Origin: Roseiflexus castenholzii DSM 13941 | GTDB lineage: Bacteria; Chloroflexota; Chloroflexia; Chloroflexales; Roseiflexaceae | Length of the DNA stretch: 64,000 bases | Direction of reading: 5' to 3' | Assembly: GCF_000017805.1 (NCBI RefSeq) | Contig: NC_009767.1 | Location: 2,790,001 to 2,854,000 of the forward strand | Shown here: positions 25,875 through 34,500 of the stretch, in pieces | Position numbering within the stretch: position 1 is the stretch's first letter | Layout: each line of letters opens with the position of its first letter | Notes under the pieces: generated by a model | Databases searched by the model: none | Seen by the model: the letters and a program-made list of their open reading frames with translations, nothing else | What the model was told of the DNA's origin: nothing | Made by a program: the position numbers and the translations under genes

Positions 25875-27208
25875 GAGGACGTCCTTTCCAGCGCGAGGTC
25901 GCGCCTGACGGCGCGTTCCAGCGGGTACTTCCACATAAAGAAAGCGATGAGCAGCGCCGCAATCATCGGCGTGCCACCGATCAGGAAGCGAACGCCCCAC
26001 GCGGCGCTTTCCGGTTGCGCGTCGCTCCCTGCCACATACCCCGATAACGACAAAACGGCGGCGAAGAGCACCCCCTGCGCCGAAAACGCCAGTTTGGTGA
26101 TGCCGCCATTGATGCCAAAGAAGATCCCTTCGCGCCGGTAGCCGTGGCGCGCCGCGTCGTCGTCGATAACTTCAGAGATGAGCGGGAACGGCATAATCAT
26201 CGACCCTGCCAGTCCGGGAACCACCAGGAGCGTGCCAATCAAGCCAGTATAAAAGTCATTTGCCAGGATCATCGCAAGAAATCCGGGAATGAAGCAGAAA
26301 CTGGTGATAATCCACGACCGGCGCGGTCCAATCCGCGCGACCATTGGGCGCCAGATCAGGAGCATCGGGATCGTTAGCAGGATGGGCACGCCAAGCAGGA
26401 TCGCCTCGGCGTCGCCGCCGCTCAGGCGCATACCAAAGACTTCCGTTTGTCCCTGAATGCCAAGCGCATATTTGCGCCAGAATGGGAGCATCGCCGCCAG
26501 CACCAGCCAGATATATTCTTTGGCGATATTGGCGCCGATGAACCAGCGGAAAGGACGACTGGAAAGCGCAATACGGAGTGATTCGATCAACCCGAACCGA
26601 TCATCTTTGATTTTTGAGATGTCTTCACGGACACCGGCCATTGAGATCAGATATCCCACCGCCACCAGTGTGCCCATGATAGCGCCCATCCAGATGTAGC
26701 CGACCCCTTCCGCCAGGATCGGCGCGAGGATGAAGGAAAGCAGGAGCGCAATCGTTGCCAACACCTCACGCACGGCGGAGAGATCGATGCGCGCTTTCAG
26801 GTGCGGCGCAACTTCCGGGAAAAGCGCGTTGTAGGCGATGATTGTCAGACTGTAGAGGGTGTCGAAGATGAACAGAATGATCAGGAAATAGGCGGCGAGC
26901 AACCACGGCGATTGCCCTGGCGGCGTCCAGAGGAAGAAGAAGGAGAGTCCGAGCGGCACAGCGCCAAAGAGGACATACGGCACCCGTCGCCCCATCGGTG
27001 TGCGCGTTCGGTCCGAGAGTTGCCCCATGAGCGGATCGTTGATGGCGTTCCACAAGCCATAGATCGTCCAGATCACACCGGCTGCCGCTGCATTCAGTCC
27101 CAGCACATCGACATAGTAGAACTGAATGCGGTTTCCGAACACCTGATAGGCGATTGTGTTGGCGAAGTTGCCCATCGAATACGCAATGTAGCGGAGAAGC
27201 CTGCCCAT
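25871..27208 (-). CDS. GPH-family (sugar:cation symporter) transporter
   Basis: A 445-residue membrane protein with about 12 hydrophobic segments. The glycoside-pentoside-hexuronide motif is seen near the N-terminus (YGLWNAINDPLMGQLSDRTRTPMGRRVPY), where DRTRTPMGRR is the MFS-like loop, and SEVIDDDAARHGYRREGIFF is another GPH hallmark. ATG 27208 is preceded by AGGAGG. It lies 37 bp downstream of the TetR gene and overlaps the decarboxylase by 4 bp. It should import a sugar, glycoside or related compound with H+ or Na+. Confidence 0.9.
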   Translation of the reverse strand: MGRLLRYIAYSMGNFANTIAYQVFGNRIQFYYVDVLGLNAAAAGVIWTIYGLWNAINDPLMGQLSDRTRTPMGRRVPYVLFGAVPLGLSFFFLWTPPGQSPWLLAAYFLIILFIFDTLYSLTIIAYNALFPEVAPHLKARIDLSAVREVLATIALLLSFILAPILAEGVGYIWMGAIMGTLVAVGYLISMAGVREDISKIKDDRFGLIESLRIALSSRPFRWFIGANIAKEYIWLVLAAMLPFWRKYALGIQGQTEVFGMRLSGGDAEAILLGVPILLTIPMLLIWRPMVARIGPRRSWIITSFCFIPGFLAMILANDFYTGLIGTLLVVPGLAGSMIMPFPLISEVIDDDAARHGYRREGIFFGINGGITKLAFSAQGVLFAAVLSLSGYVAGSDAQPESAAWGVRFLIGGTPMIAALLIAFFMWKYPLERAVRRDLALERTSS

Positions 27209-27245
27209 CCTCGTTCCTCCTTGAACCTGATAGGACGACGACACA

Positions 27246-27923
27246 CTATGGGTTCTGTTTGATCCCTGGATTGTCCGGCAACCCCAGCATCCGGGCGGTG
27301 TAGACGTGCAGGAACCGCTTGAATGCCGCAACCCGTTCGGGATTCGTCGGATCAACGCGCGCGCCGGTCGCATCGAGCGGACTACCGGCGAAGTAGCCGT
27401 AGAGTATCCAGACGAAGCTGGTGAGGATCAGGCGTAGATCGATGTCGGTCGCTGTAATCGTCCCTGCCGACTGTGCCCGTTCCAGTGCTGTGAGAACCAT
27501 GTCGTACAGTGGCAATGATACTTCCGCCTCGACCGCAACTGGCGACTCGTCCCGTTCCAGCCAACGTCGCAACCACAGCCGTGGCGTTTCCGGCTGTTCG
27601 ATGGTCAGATCAACCAGCGCATCGACCAGTGCATTCAACCGCTGTTGGAGCGCCACGGGATCGGTGATGTCGTCGTCGGTCAGGGGATGCGTGTACGCCG
27701 CGATGAGCGCGCGTTCCCGCTCTGCGAGACGCCGGAATACTGCCTTGTAGAGTTCCTGCTTGCTGCTGACGTGGTAGTGGATCGTTGCAATATTCAATCC
27801 GACCGCCGCCGCAAGCGTGCGCATGGAGAGTCCGTGGTAGCCATGCTCGGCAAAGAGGGTTGCGGCAATGGTCAGAATGCGCTCAACCGTGCTGCCGGTT
27901 GCTTCGTGCGACGGACCATCCAT
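27246..27923 (-). CDS. TetR-family transcriptional regulator
   Basis: A 225-residue repressor. The N-terminal helix-turn-helix is ERILTIAATLFAEHGYHGLSM then RTLAAAVGLNIATIHYHVSS, as in the family, with a larger C-terminal ligand domain (LDLRLI region and several helices). It heads an apparent operon with the GPH symporter and the PLP decarboxylase. A perfect 8-bp inverted repeat lies 37 bp before the start codon and is the likely operator. ATG 27923. Confidence 0.9.
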   Translation of the reverse strand: MDGPSHEATGSTVERILTIAATLFAEHGYHGLSMRTLAAAVGLNIATIHYHVSSKQELYKAVFRRLAERERALIAAYTHPLTDDDITDPVALQQRLNALVDALVDLTIEQPETPRLWLRRWLERDESPVAVEAEVSLPLYDMVLTALERAQSAGTITATDIDLRLILTSFVWILYGYFAGSPLDATGARVDPTNPERVAAFKRFLHVYTARMLGLPDNPGIKQNP

Positions 27924-27959
27924 AGGAGTGATCTTCCTGATGAGGAACGAACCCTGTTA

Positions 27960-27984
27960 CCTGTCTGCTGAACGATCAGACAGG
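27960..27984. promoter_or_regulatory. Palindromic operator upstream of the TetR gene
   Basis: CCTGTCTG (27960-27967) and CAGACAGG (27977-27984) are exact inverted repeats around 9 bp. The size and place, just upstream of the tetR-symporter-decarboxylase operon, fit autoregulation by the TetR protein. Confidence 0.6.
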
Positions 27985-28197
27985 GCGGAGAACAGGCATC
28001 CGTTATCAATCAAGCGTTTGATGGAATATCTGGAGTATATACAATGACAGTGATAGTTGTCAAGAAGCAGTGTGTCTGTGAGCACGATCCATCATCGCCG
28101 TAAGCGCTATGCCAGAATAGGACCAAAGGGAGATAGCGGAACTTCAGCATATATCGTATACTTGGGATAACCCTTTCTTCCCCTCCTTCGCCAGGAG

Positions 28198-28230
28198 GCC
28201 CCGGTTCCTGCCGGGGCTTTCTGGTTTTTC
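28198..28230 (+). terminator. Terminator-like hairpin with no upstream plus-strand gene
   Basis: GCCCCGG, loop TTCCTG, CCGGGGC, then TTTCTGGTTTTTC. It has the form of an intrinsic terminator on the plus strand, yet the nearest plus-strand gene upstream is many kilobases away. It could end an unannotated small transcript or attenuate transcription into the Uma2 genes. Confidence 0.5.
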
Positions 28231-28257
28231 GATCCTGAACGTGGGGTGGATGAGATG

Positions 28258-28411
28258 GCACACGGATCGAGACGGATGCCCACGGATCGGAAGAATCCAT
28301 CCGTGCCAACCCGTCGCATCCGCGTCCTATTGGTGGGGCCCATGGATCGCCACGGATCGGGACGGATGCCCACGGATCGGAAGAACCCATCCGCGCCAAT
28401 CCGTGTCCTAT
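28258..28411. repeat. Two direct copies of a 'CACGGATCGG' block
   Basis: Copies at about 28260-28330 and 28352-28411 share CACGGATCG, GACGGATGCCCACGGATCGG and AAGAA followed by CCATCCG. They resemble the 'GGACACGAATGGGCACGAAG' wording of the 105-bp repeats at 61861-62575 and of 50230-50275. Not coding. Confidence 0.6.
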
Positions 28412-28489
28412 CCCGGGCGCTCATCTCGCACACCCCTCCCCGGCGCGTGGTATCATGCTCGCAATCAATTCAAAGAAACGAGGTGGGCA

Positions 28490-29224
28490 ATGAGCAGCAC
28501 GATGACAGCGGCAGCGCCGATTGTCTACCCCGATAGCGACGGGATGCCGATGGCGGACAACACGCAACAGTTTCGCGCAATCGTGACCATCCAGGGGAAC
28601 CTGGAGGCGCTGTTCCGCGACCGCGCCGATGTGTTCGTGGCGGGCGACCTGCTCTGGTACCCGGTGGAAGGGCGCCCCGACATCCGCCGCGCGCCGGATG
28701 CGATGGTGGTCTTCGGGCGTCCGAAGGGCGACCGCGGCTCGTACCGGCAGTGGGAGGAGGAAGGGATTGCGCCGCAGGTGGTGTTCGAGGTGCTGTCGCC
28801 GGGGAACACGCTGACGGAGATGGCGGCGAAGTTTGAGTTCTACGACCGGTACGGAGTGGAGGAGTACTACCTGTACGACCCGGCGAGCGGCGACTTGAGC
28901 GGATGGCGGCGTGAGGGCGGACGGTTGCGGGTGATCGAAGAGATCGACGGGTGGGTGAGTCCGCGTTTAGGGGTGCGGTTCCGACGCGAGGGGGGCGAGG
29001 TGCGGATGTACCTGCCGGACGGGCGTCCATTTCTGAGTTTTGTGGAGGTGCAAGAGCAGTTGGATCGCGAACGGCAGCGCGCCGAGGCGGAGCGGCAACG
29101 CGCGGAAGCGGAACGACAGCGCGCCGAGGCGGAGCAGCAACGCGCGGAAGCGGAACGGCAGCGCGCCGAGCGCCTGGCGGCGCGCCTGCGCGCCCTGGGC
29201 ATCGACCCGGACGAGGACGTGTGA
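28490..29224 (+). CDS. Uma2 family (DUF820) protein, tandem copy 1, coiled-coil tail of 4 heptads
   Basis: A 244-residue protein. The Uma2 fold (PD-(D/E)XK nuclease-like) is visible as RAPDAMVVFGRPKGDRGSYR, APQVVFEVLSPGNTLTEMAA with E in FEVLSP, KFEFYDRYGVEEYYLYDP, and a final RMYLPDGRPFLSF strand. After about residue 190 there is a charged coiled coil of QRAEAER/QRAEAEQ heptads, four of them, then QRAERLAARLRALGIDP. The first of four nearly identical genes arranged head to tail with 21-bp spacers that contain GAGGTGG ribosome sites. The function of Uma2 proteins is unknown; they are expanded in Cyanobacteria and Chloroflexota. Confidence 0.88.
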   Translation: MSSTMTAAAPIVYPDSDGMPMADNTQQFRAIVTIQGNLEALFRDRADVFVAGDLLWYPVEGRPDIRRAPDAMVVFGRPKGDRGSYRQWEEEGIAPQVVFEVLSPGNTLTEMAAKFEFYDRYGVEEYYLYDPASGDLSGWRREGGRLRVIEEIDGWVSPRLGVRFRREGGEVRMYLPDGRPFLSFVEVQEQLDRERQRAEAERQRAEAERQRAEAEQQRAEAERQRAERLAARLRALGIDPDEDV

Positions 29225-29245
29225 GATGATGCAGCGAGGTGGGCA

Positions 29246-30022
29246 ATGAGCAGCACGATGACAGCGGCAGCGCCGATTGTCTACCCCGATAGCGACGGGA
29301 TGCCGATGGCGGACAACACGCAACAGTTTCGCGCAATCGTGACCATCCAGGGCAATCTGGAGGCGCTGTTCCGCGACCGCGCCGATGTGTTCGTGGCGGG
29401 CGACCTGCTCTGGTACCCGGTGGAAGGGCGCCCCGACATCCGCCGCGCGCCGGATGCGATGGTGGTCTTCGGGCGTCCGAAGGGCGACCGCGGCTCGTAC
29501 CGGCAGTGGGAGGAGGAAGGGATTGCGCCGCAGGTGGTGTTCGAGGTGCTGTCGCCGGGGAACACGCTGACGGAGATGGCGGCGAAGTTTGAGTTCTACG
29601 ACCGGTACGGAGTGGAGGAGTACTACCTGTACGACCCGGCGAGCGGCGACTTGAGCGGATGGCGGCGTGAGGGCGGACGGTTGCGGGTGATCGAGGAGAT
29701 CGACGGGTGGGTGAGTCCGCGTTTAGGGGTGCGGTTCCGACGCGAGGGAGGCGAGGTGCGGATGTACCTGCCGGACGGGCGTCCATTTCTGAGTTTTGTG
29801 GAGGTGCAAGAGCAGTTGGATCGCGAGCGGCAGCGCGCCGAGGCGGAGCAGCAACGCGCGGAAGCGGAACGGCAGCGCGCCGAGGCGGAGCAGCAACGTG
29901 CGGAAGCGGAACGGCAGCGCGCCGAGGCGGAGCAGCAACGTGCGGAAGCGGAACGGCAGCGCGCCGAGCGCCTGGCGGCGCGCCTGCGCGCTCTGGGCAT
30001 CGACCCGGACGAGGACGTGTGA
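29246..30022 (+). CDS. Uma2 family protein, tandem copy 2, coiled-coil tail of 6 heptads
   Basis: 258 residues, almost identical to copy 1 in the nuclease-like domain, down to most synonymous sites, but with six QRAEAE(Q/R) heptads in the tail. The repeat distance from this start to the next is 798 bp, exactly 42 bp more than that of copy 1, so two heptads were gained. The spacer GATGATGCAGCGAGGTGGGCA is the same as between the other copies. It ends DEDV like copies 1 and 3. Confidence 0.88.
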   Translation: MSSTMTAAAPIVYPDSDGMPMADNTQQFRAIVTIQGNLEALFRDRADVFVAGDLLWYPVEGRPDIRRAPDAMVVFGRPKGDRGSYRQWEEEGIAPQVVFEVLSPGNTLTEMAAKFEFYDRYGVEEYYLYDPASGDLSGWRREGGRLRVIEEIDGWVSPRLGVRFRREGGEVRMYLPDGRPFLSFVEVQEQLDRERQRAEAEQQRAEAERQRAEAEQQRAEAERQRAEAEQQRAEAERQRAERLAARLRALGIDPDEDV

Positions 30023-30043
30023 GATGATGCAGCGAGGTGGGCA

Positions 30044-30736
30044 ATGAGCAGCACGATGACAGCGGCAGCGCCGATTGTCTACCCCGATAGCGACGGGATG
30101 CCGATGGCGGACAACACGCAACAGTTTCGCGCGATTGTGACCATCCAGGGGAACCTGGAGGCGCTGTTCCGCGACCGCGCCGATGTGTTCGTGGCGGGCG
30201 ACCTGCTCTGGTACCCGGTGGAAGGGCGCCCCGACATCCGCCGCGCGCCGGATGCGATGGTGGTCTTCGGGCGTCCGAAGGGCGACCGCGGCTCGTACCG
30301 GCAGTGGGAGGAGGAAGGGATTGCGCCGCAGGTGGTGTTCGAGGTGCTGTCGCCGGGGAACACGCTGACGGAGATGGCGGCGAAGTTTGAGTTCTACGAC
30401 CGGTACGGAGTGGAGGAGTACTACCTGTACGACCCGGCGAGCGGCGACTTGAGCGGATGGCGGCGTGAGGGCGGACGGTTGCGGGTGATCGAAGAGATCG
30501 ACGGGTGGGTGAGTCCGCGTTTAGGGGTGCGGTTCCGACGCGAGGGGGGCGAGGTGCGGATGTACCTGCCGGACGGGCGTCCATTTCTAAGTTTTGTGGA
30601 ACTGCAAGACCAACTCGAGCGCGAGCGGCAGCGCGCCGAGGCGGAGCAGCAACGTGCGGAAGCGGAACGGCAGCGCGCCGAGCGCCTGGCGGCGCGCCTG
30701 CGCGCTCTGGGCATCGACCCGGACGAGGACGTGTGA
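30044..30736 (+). CDS. Uma2 family protein, tandem copy 3, coiled-coil tail of 2 heptads
   Basis: 230 residues. Same nuclease-like domain as its neighbours; the tail has only two heptads. Just before the tail it reads FVELQDQLERERQRAEAEQ where the others read FVEVQEQLDRERQRAE, the only clear local divergence. The distance to the next start is 714 bp, 42 bp less than copy 1. Confidence 0.88.
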   Translation: MSSTMTAAAPIVYPDSDGMPMADNTQQFRAIVTIQGNLEALFRDRADVFVAGDLLWYPVEGRPDIRRAPDAMVVFGRPKGDRGSYRQWEEEGIAPQVVFEVLSPGNTLTEMAAKFEFYDRYGVEEYYLYDPASGDLSGWRREGGRLRVIEEIDGWVSPRLGVRFRREGGEVRMYLPDGRPFLSFVELQDQLERERQRAEAEQQRAEAERQRAERLAARLRALGIDPDEDV

Positions 30737-30757
30737 GATGATGCAGCGAGGTGGGCA

Positions 30758-31411
30758 ATGAGCAGCACGATGACAGCGGCAGCGCCGATTGTCTACCCCG
30801 ATAGCGACGGGATGCCGATGGCGGACAACACGCAACAGTTTCGCGCAATCGTGACCATCCAGGGGAACCTGGAGGCGCTGTTCCGCGACCGCGCCGATGT
30901 GTTCGTGGCGGGCGACCTGCTCTGGTACCCGGTGGAAGGGCGCCCCGACATCCGCCGCGCGCCGGATGCGATGGTGGTCTTCGGGCGTCCGAAGGGCGAC
31001 CGCGGCTCGTACCGGCAGTGGGAGGAGGAAGGGATTGCGCCGCAGGTGGTGTTCGAGGTGCTGTCGCCGGGGAACACGCTGACGGAGATGGCGGCGAAGT
31101 TTGAGTTCTACGACCGGTACGGAGTGGAGGAGTACTACCTGTACGACCCGGCGAGCGGCGACTTGAGCGGATGGCGGCGTGAGGGCGGACGGTTGCGGGT
31201 GATCGAAGAGATTGACGGGTGGGTGAGTCCGCGTTTAGGGGTGCGGTTCCGACGCGAGGGGGGCGAGGTGCGGATGTACCTGCCGGACGGGCGTCCATTT
31301 CTGAGTTTTGTGGAGGTGCAAGAGCAGTTGGATCGCGAGCGGCAGCGCGCCGAGCGCCTGGCGGCGCGCCTGCGTGCTCTGGGCATCGACCCGGATGCGG
31401 ATACCCTGTAA
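30758..31411 (+). CDS. Uma2 family protein, tandem copy 4, no heptad repeats
   Basis: 217 residues. The nuclease-like domain is intact, but the tail goes straight from DRERQ to RAERLAARLRALGIDP with no full heptad, and the C-terminus is DADTL rather than DEDV. It is the last copy; a duplicated fragment of its 3' end and a terminator follow. Confidence 0.88.
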   Translation: MSSTMTAAAPIVYPDSDGMPMADNTQQFRAIVTIQGNLEALFRDRADVFVAGDLLWYPVEGRPDIRRAPDAMVVFGRPKGDRGSYRQWEEEGIAPQVVFEVLSPGNTLTEMAAKFEFYDRYGVEEYYLYDPASGDLSGWRREGGRLRVIEEIDGWVSPRLGVRFRREGGEVRMYLPDGRPFLSFVEVQEQLDRERQRAERLAARLRALGIDPDADTL

Positions 31412-31448
31412 ATACCGAACCTCCCAAGCCTTCGCCGCTCAACGCAGC

Positions 31449-31483
31449 GACTGGGCATCGACCCGGATGTGGATACCCTGTAA
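31449..31483 (+). repeat. Duplicated 3' end of a Uma2 gene
   Basis: ACTGGGCATCGACCCGGATG then TGGATACCCTGTAA repeats, with one or two changes, the last 35 bases of copy 4 (31377-31411) including its stop codon. It looks like the scar of a lost further copy or of a recombination event. Confidence 0.7.
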
Positions 31484-31490
31484 TACTGCA

Positions 31491-31539
31491 AACGCCGCAG
31501 AGACGTTGCGACGCAACCTCCCTGCGGCGTTTTTCTTTG
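31491..31539 (+). terminator. Terminator after the Uma2 tandem array
   Basis: ACGCCGCAG (31492-31500) pairs with CTGCGGCGT (31522-31530), and an inner GTTGCG/CGCAAC stem strengthens the fold; TTTTCTTT follows. It lies between two convergent transcription units, and the stem could also serve the giant gene arriving from the other strand. Confidence 0.75.
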
Positions 31540-31551
31540 TCTCCGGCGCGC

Positions 31552-34500
31552 CTACCGGATAATCAGCGGCAGAACGACCGTGTACGTTCCGCCGGTCGTC
31601 GCTTCGGACGTCGCCGGTCCGTAGATGTGTGTTGAGCCGTCGGTGGTCTCTTCGACCAGCCAGTAGGTGTAACGAACGCCTGGCGCCGCTGTTGTATCGC
31701 TCCAGACGTATGCCGCGCCGCTGCCGATGCTTCCTCTTGCGGGAATGAGGCGATCTGTGATGCGCGCAGCATCGTTGCGACTGCCGCTGGCGCTGCGTTC
31801 GATGTGGAAACCGCGCGTCTGGAATTCAGCCGCCGTTTCCCAGCGAATGACGATGCCGTTCGCGCTGCGCTCGACGCTGAAGCGCGTCAGTTGGATGGCG
31901 GTCGGCGAGATCGGCGACAGCCCAAGGTACCACGTCGGATCGATCTGCCCTGGTGTCAGGGTGAAGATTGGCGTCTGACCGGTCGCCGGATCGGCGTCGC
32001 TGTCGTTGCCCCGATCGCTTCCCCGGTGCGGCGGGCTGACGTAGTAGCCGGGCGGGACGCTGAATGCGATCCGATACTCACCCGGTTCAACGTCGGTGAA
32101 CATATAGTACCCATTGGCGTCCGTGGTCCGTGTGGCAACGAGTGTGCCGTCACTGCGCAGCAATCGTACTTCGATGCCGCCGATCCCCGGTTCATCCGCC
32201 TCATGGATGCCGTCCAGGTCGCGGTCGAGCCACACCAGGCTGCCTACCGACGCCAGTTGATACAGACCAATGTCGAGATCGCGGCGCGCCTCGCCGGTGC
32301 TCAGGGTAATCAGGTTGCTGCGCCGCGTGGTGCGGTCAACGTCGGAGTCGAGCGCCGGATCACTTCCTGCTCCGCGCGGGCTGATGCTGCGTCCCGGCGT
32401 TGCGCCAATTCCCACCGTGTACGTCCCTGCGGGCAGGTTGTCGAACAGGTAGTTGCCGTTCAGGTCGGTCGTGGTGGTGATCAGCAGCGTGCCGGTCGAG
32501 TCGTAGAGCGCGACGACAATGCCGCTGACCCCCGTTTCTCCGCCTTCCTGGATGCCATTGGCGTTGGCATCGTTCCAGACACGGTCGCCGATGCTGGCGC
32601 TGCCCTGGTAGCCGAAGTCTACGTCGATGCGCGCCTGTCCGTCGCTCAACGTGACACCGGTGACCATGCCAGGCGTCCCGATTCCGTCCAGATCGTAGGT
32701 GGCATCGATGCCGCCGGGCAGGGTCGAGGCATCGATCCGCACGGTGTACGTTCCGGCATGCAGCCCATCGATCAGGTAGTTGCCGCTGGCATCGGTGGCA
32801 TCGAATGGTTCGTTCGGATCACGCGCGCCATTGTTGTTCAGGTCGAGATAGACCGTCACACCGCCGATTCCTGGCTCACCGACGTCTTGCGCGCCATCGC
32901 CGTTGCGGTCGAGCCACACGCGGTCGCCGATGCTGGCGCTGCCCCGGTAGCCAAAGTCCACGTCGGTGCGGGTCGCACCCGCCGCCAGCGATGCAATCGC
33001 GGTGTGTGGCGTTGCGGTTGCGCCGTCCAGGTCGTAGGTCTGGCTGACGCCTGCCGGCAGTGTGGTCGCATCCACGCGCACGGTGTATGTTCCGCCCGCC
33101 AGACCGCCGAAGAAGTAGCGACCATCCGCATCGGTCGTTACCGTGGGTTCGCCGGCGTTGAGGGAGCCGTTGTTGTTCAGGTCGAGGTAGACCGTCACAC
33201 CGCCGATTCCCGGCTCGCCGGCGTCTTGCACGCCATCGCCGTTGCGGTCGAGCCACACGCGGTCACCCAGCCCGGCGTTTGCCAATTCGCCAAAGTTGTA
33301 GGTGATGCCGTCGATTCCGGCGGGCAGAACGATGTCGCCGATCACGTCGTTGCTGACGAGCGTGCCGACCGGTGCGCCGCCAATCGTGCCGACGCTGTCC
33401 TGCCCGTCGCTGTAGATCAGCGGCTGTGTCTCGCTGATGGTGTAGGTCCCCGCCAGAAGGTTCTCGAAGCGGTAACTGCCATCCGCCATGGTCAGCGTCG
33501 TAGACACGACATTCCCCACGCCGTCGAGCAGGGTGACGGTCACGCCGCCGATACCGCTTTCACCGGTGTCGAACACGCCGTCGTTGTCGCTGTCCACGTA
33601 GACGAAGCCGCTCAGGGTGCTGACGGTCTCGCCAAAGTTCTGGTCGGTCAGACCGGTCAGTGGAACCGTGACGCTCAGCGTGTTCGGCGTCGAGCTGCCG
33701 TAGCCGGTCGGCTGCATCTGCTCGATGGTGTAGTTGCCCGCCGGCAGGTTGTCGAAGCGGTAGCTGCCGTCTGCCAGGGTGGTCGTTGTGGAGACGACAT
33801 TCCCCAGGCTGTCGCGCAGCGTAATCGTCACGCCGCCGAGACGCCCGCTCTCGCCGCTGTCGAGCGTTCCATCACGATTGGTGTCGATCCAGACGACGCC
33901 GCTGACGAAGGTTCCCAGTTCGCCGAAGTCGTAGTTGGCCGCATCGACCCCTGCGCCAAGCACGATGGTGCTGACTTGATCGTTGCTCAGGTCGCCGCCT
34001 TCCGTGCCGACGCGGTCGCGTCCATCGTTGTACGCCGCCGGTTGCGTCTCGCTGACGGTGTAGGTCCCCGGACGCAGGTTGTCGAAGGTGTAGAAGCCGG
34101 TGATCGTGGTCGTGGTTGTTAGCAGGACACTGTTGCCCAGGTCGTCGGTTCCAGTCAGGGTGATGGTGACGCCGCTGATCCCCGGCTCACCCGCGTCAGG
34201 CACACCATTATCGTTGTCGTCGCGGTAGACCAACCCCGACAGGCTTGCCGGGCGCAGTTCGCCGAAGTTGTTGTTCAGGCTCGCGCCGCCTGGCGGCAGT
34301 GTGATGCCTGCGATCCGGTCGTTGATCATCGTGTCGCCGCCGAGCGTTCCTGCTGTGTCGCGTCCGTCGAGATAGCCGGACGGCTGCGTCTCGCTCACGG
34401 TGTAGGTCCCCGGACGCAGGTTGTCGAAGGCGTAGAAGCCGGTGATCGTCGTGGTGGTCGTCAGGCTCACCGGGTTGCCCAGGTCGTCGGTTCCGGTCAG

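Larger units (their letters stand above)
27985..28489. other. Gene-free stretch with a terminator-like hairpin and a duplicated block
   Basis: About 500 bp between the divergent tetR and Uma2 genes. It holds a plus-strand hairpin with T-run at 28198-28230, a duplicated block at 28258-28411, and a possible -10 (TATCAT, 28451-28456) about 34 bp before the first Uma2 start. No gene is supported. Confidence 0.5.

Noticed and set aside
28470..31442. 990-codon minus-strand frame across the Uma2 genes
   Set aside because: It is the antisense of four repeated GC-rich genes, composed of Pro/Arg/Ser-rich shadow sequence with the repeat period of the genes.
31804..34122. 772-codon plus-strand frame opposite the giant protein's C-terminal repeats
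   Set aside because: It mirrors the SdrD repeat period and codon bias; shadow of the minus-strand gene.
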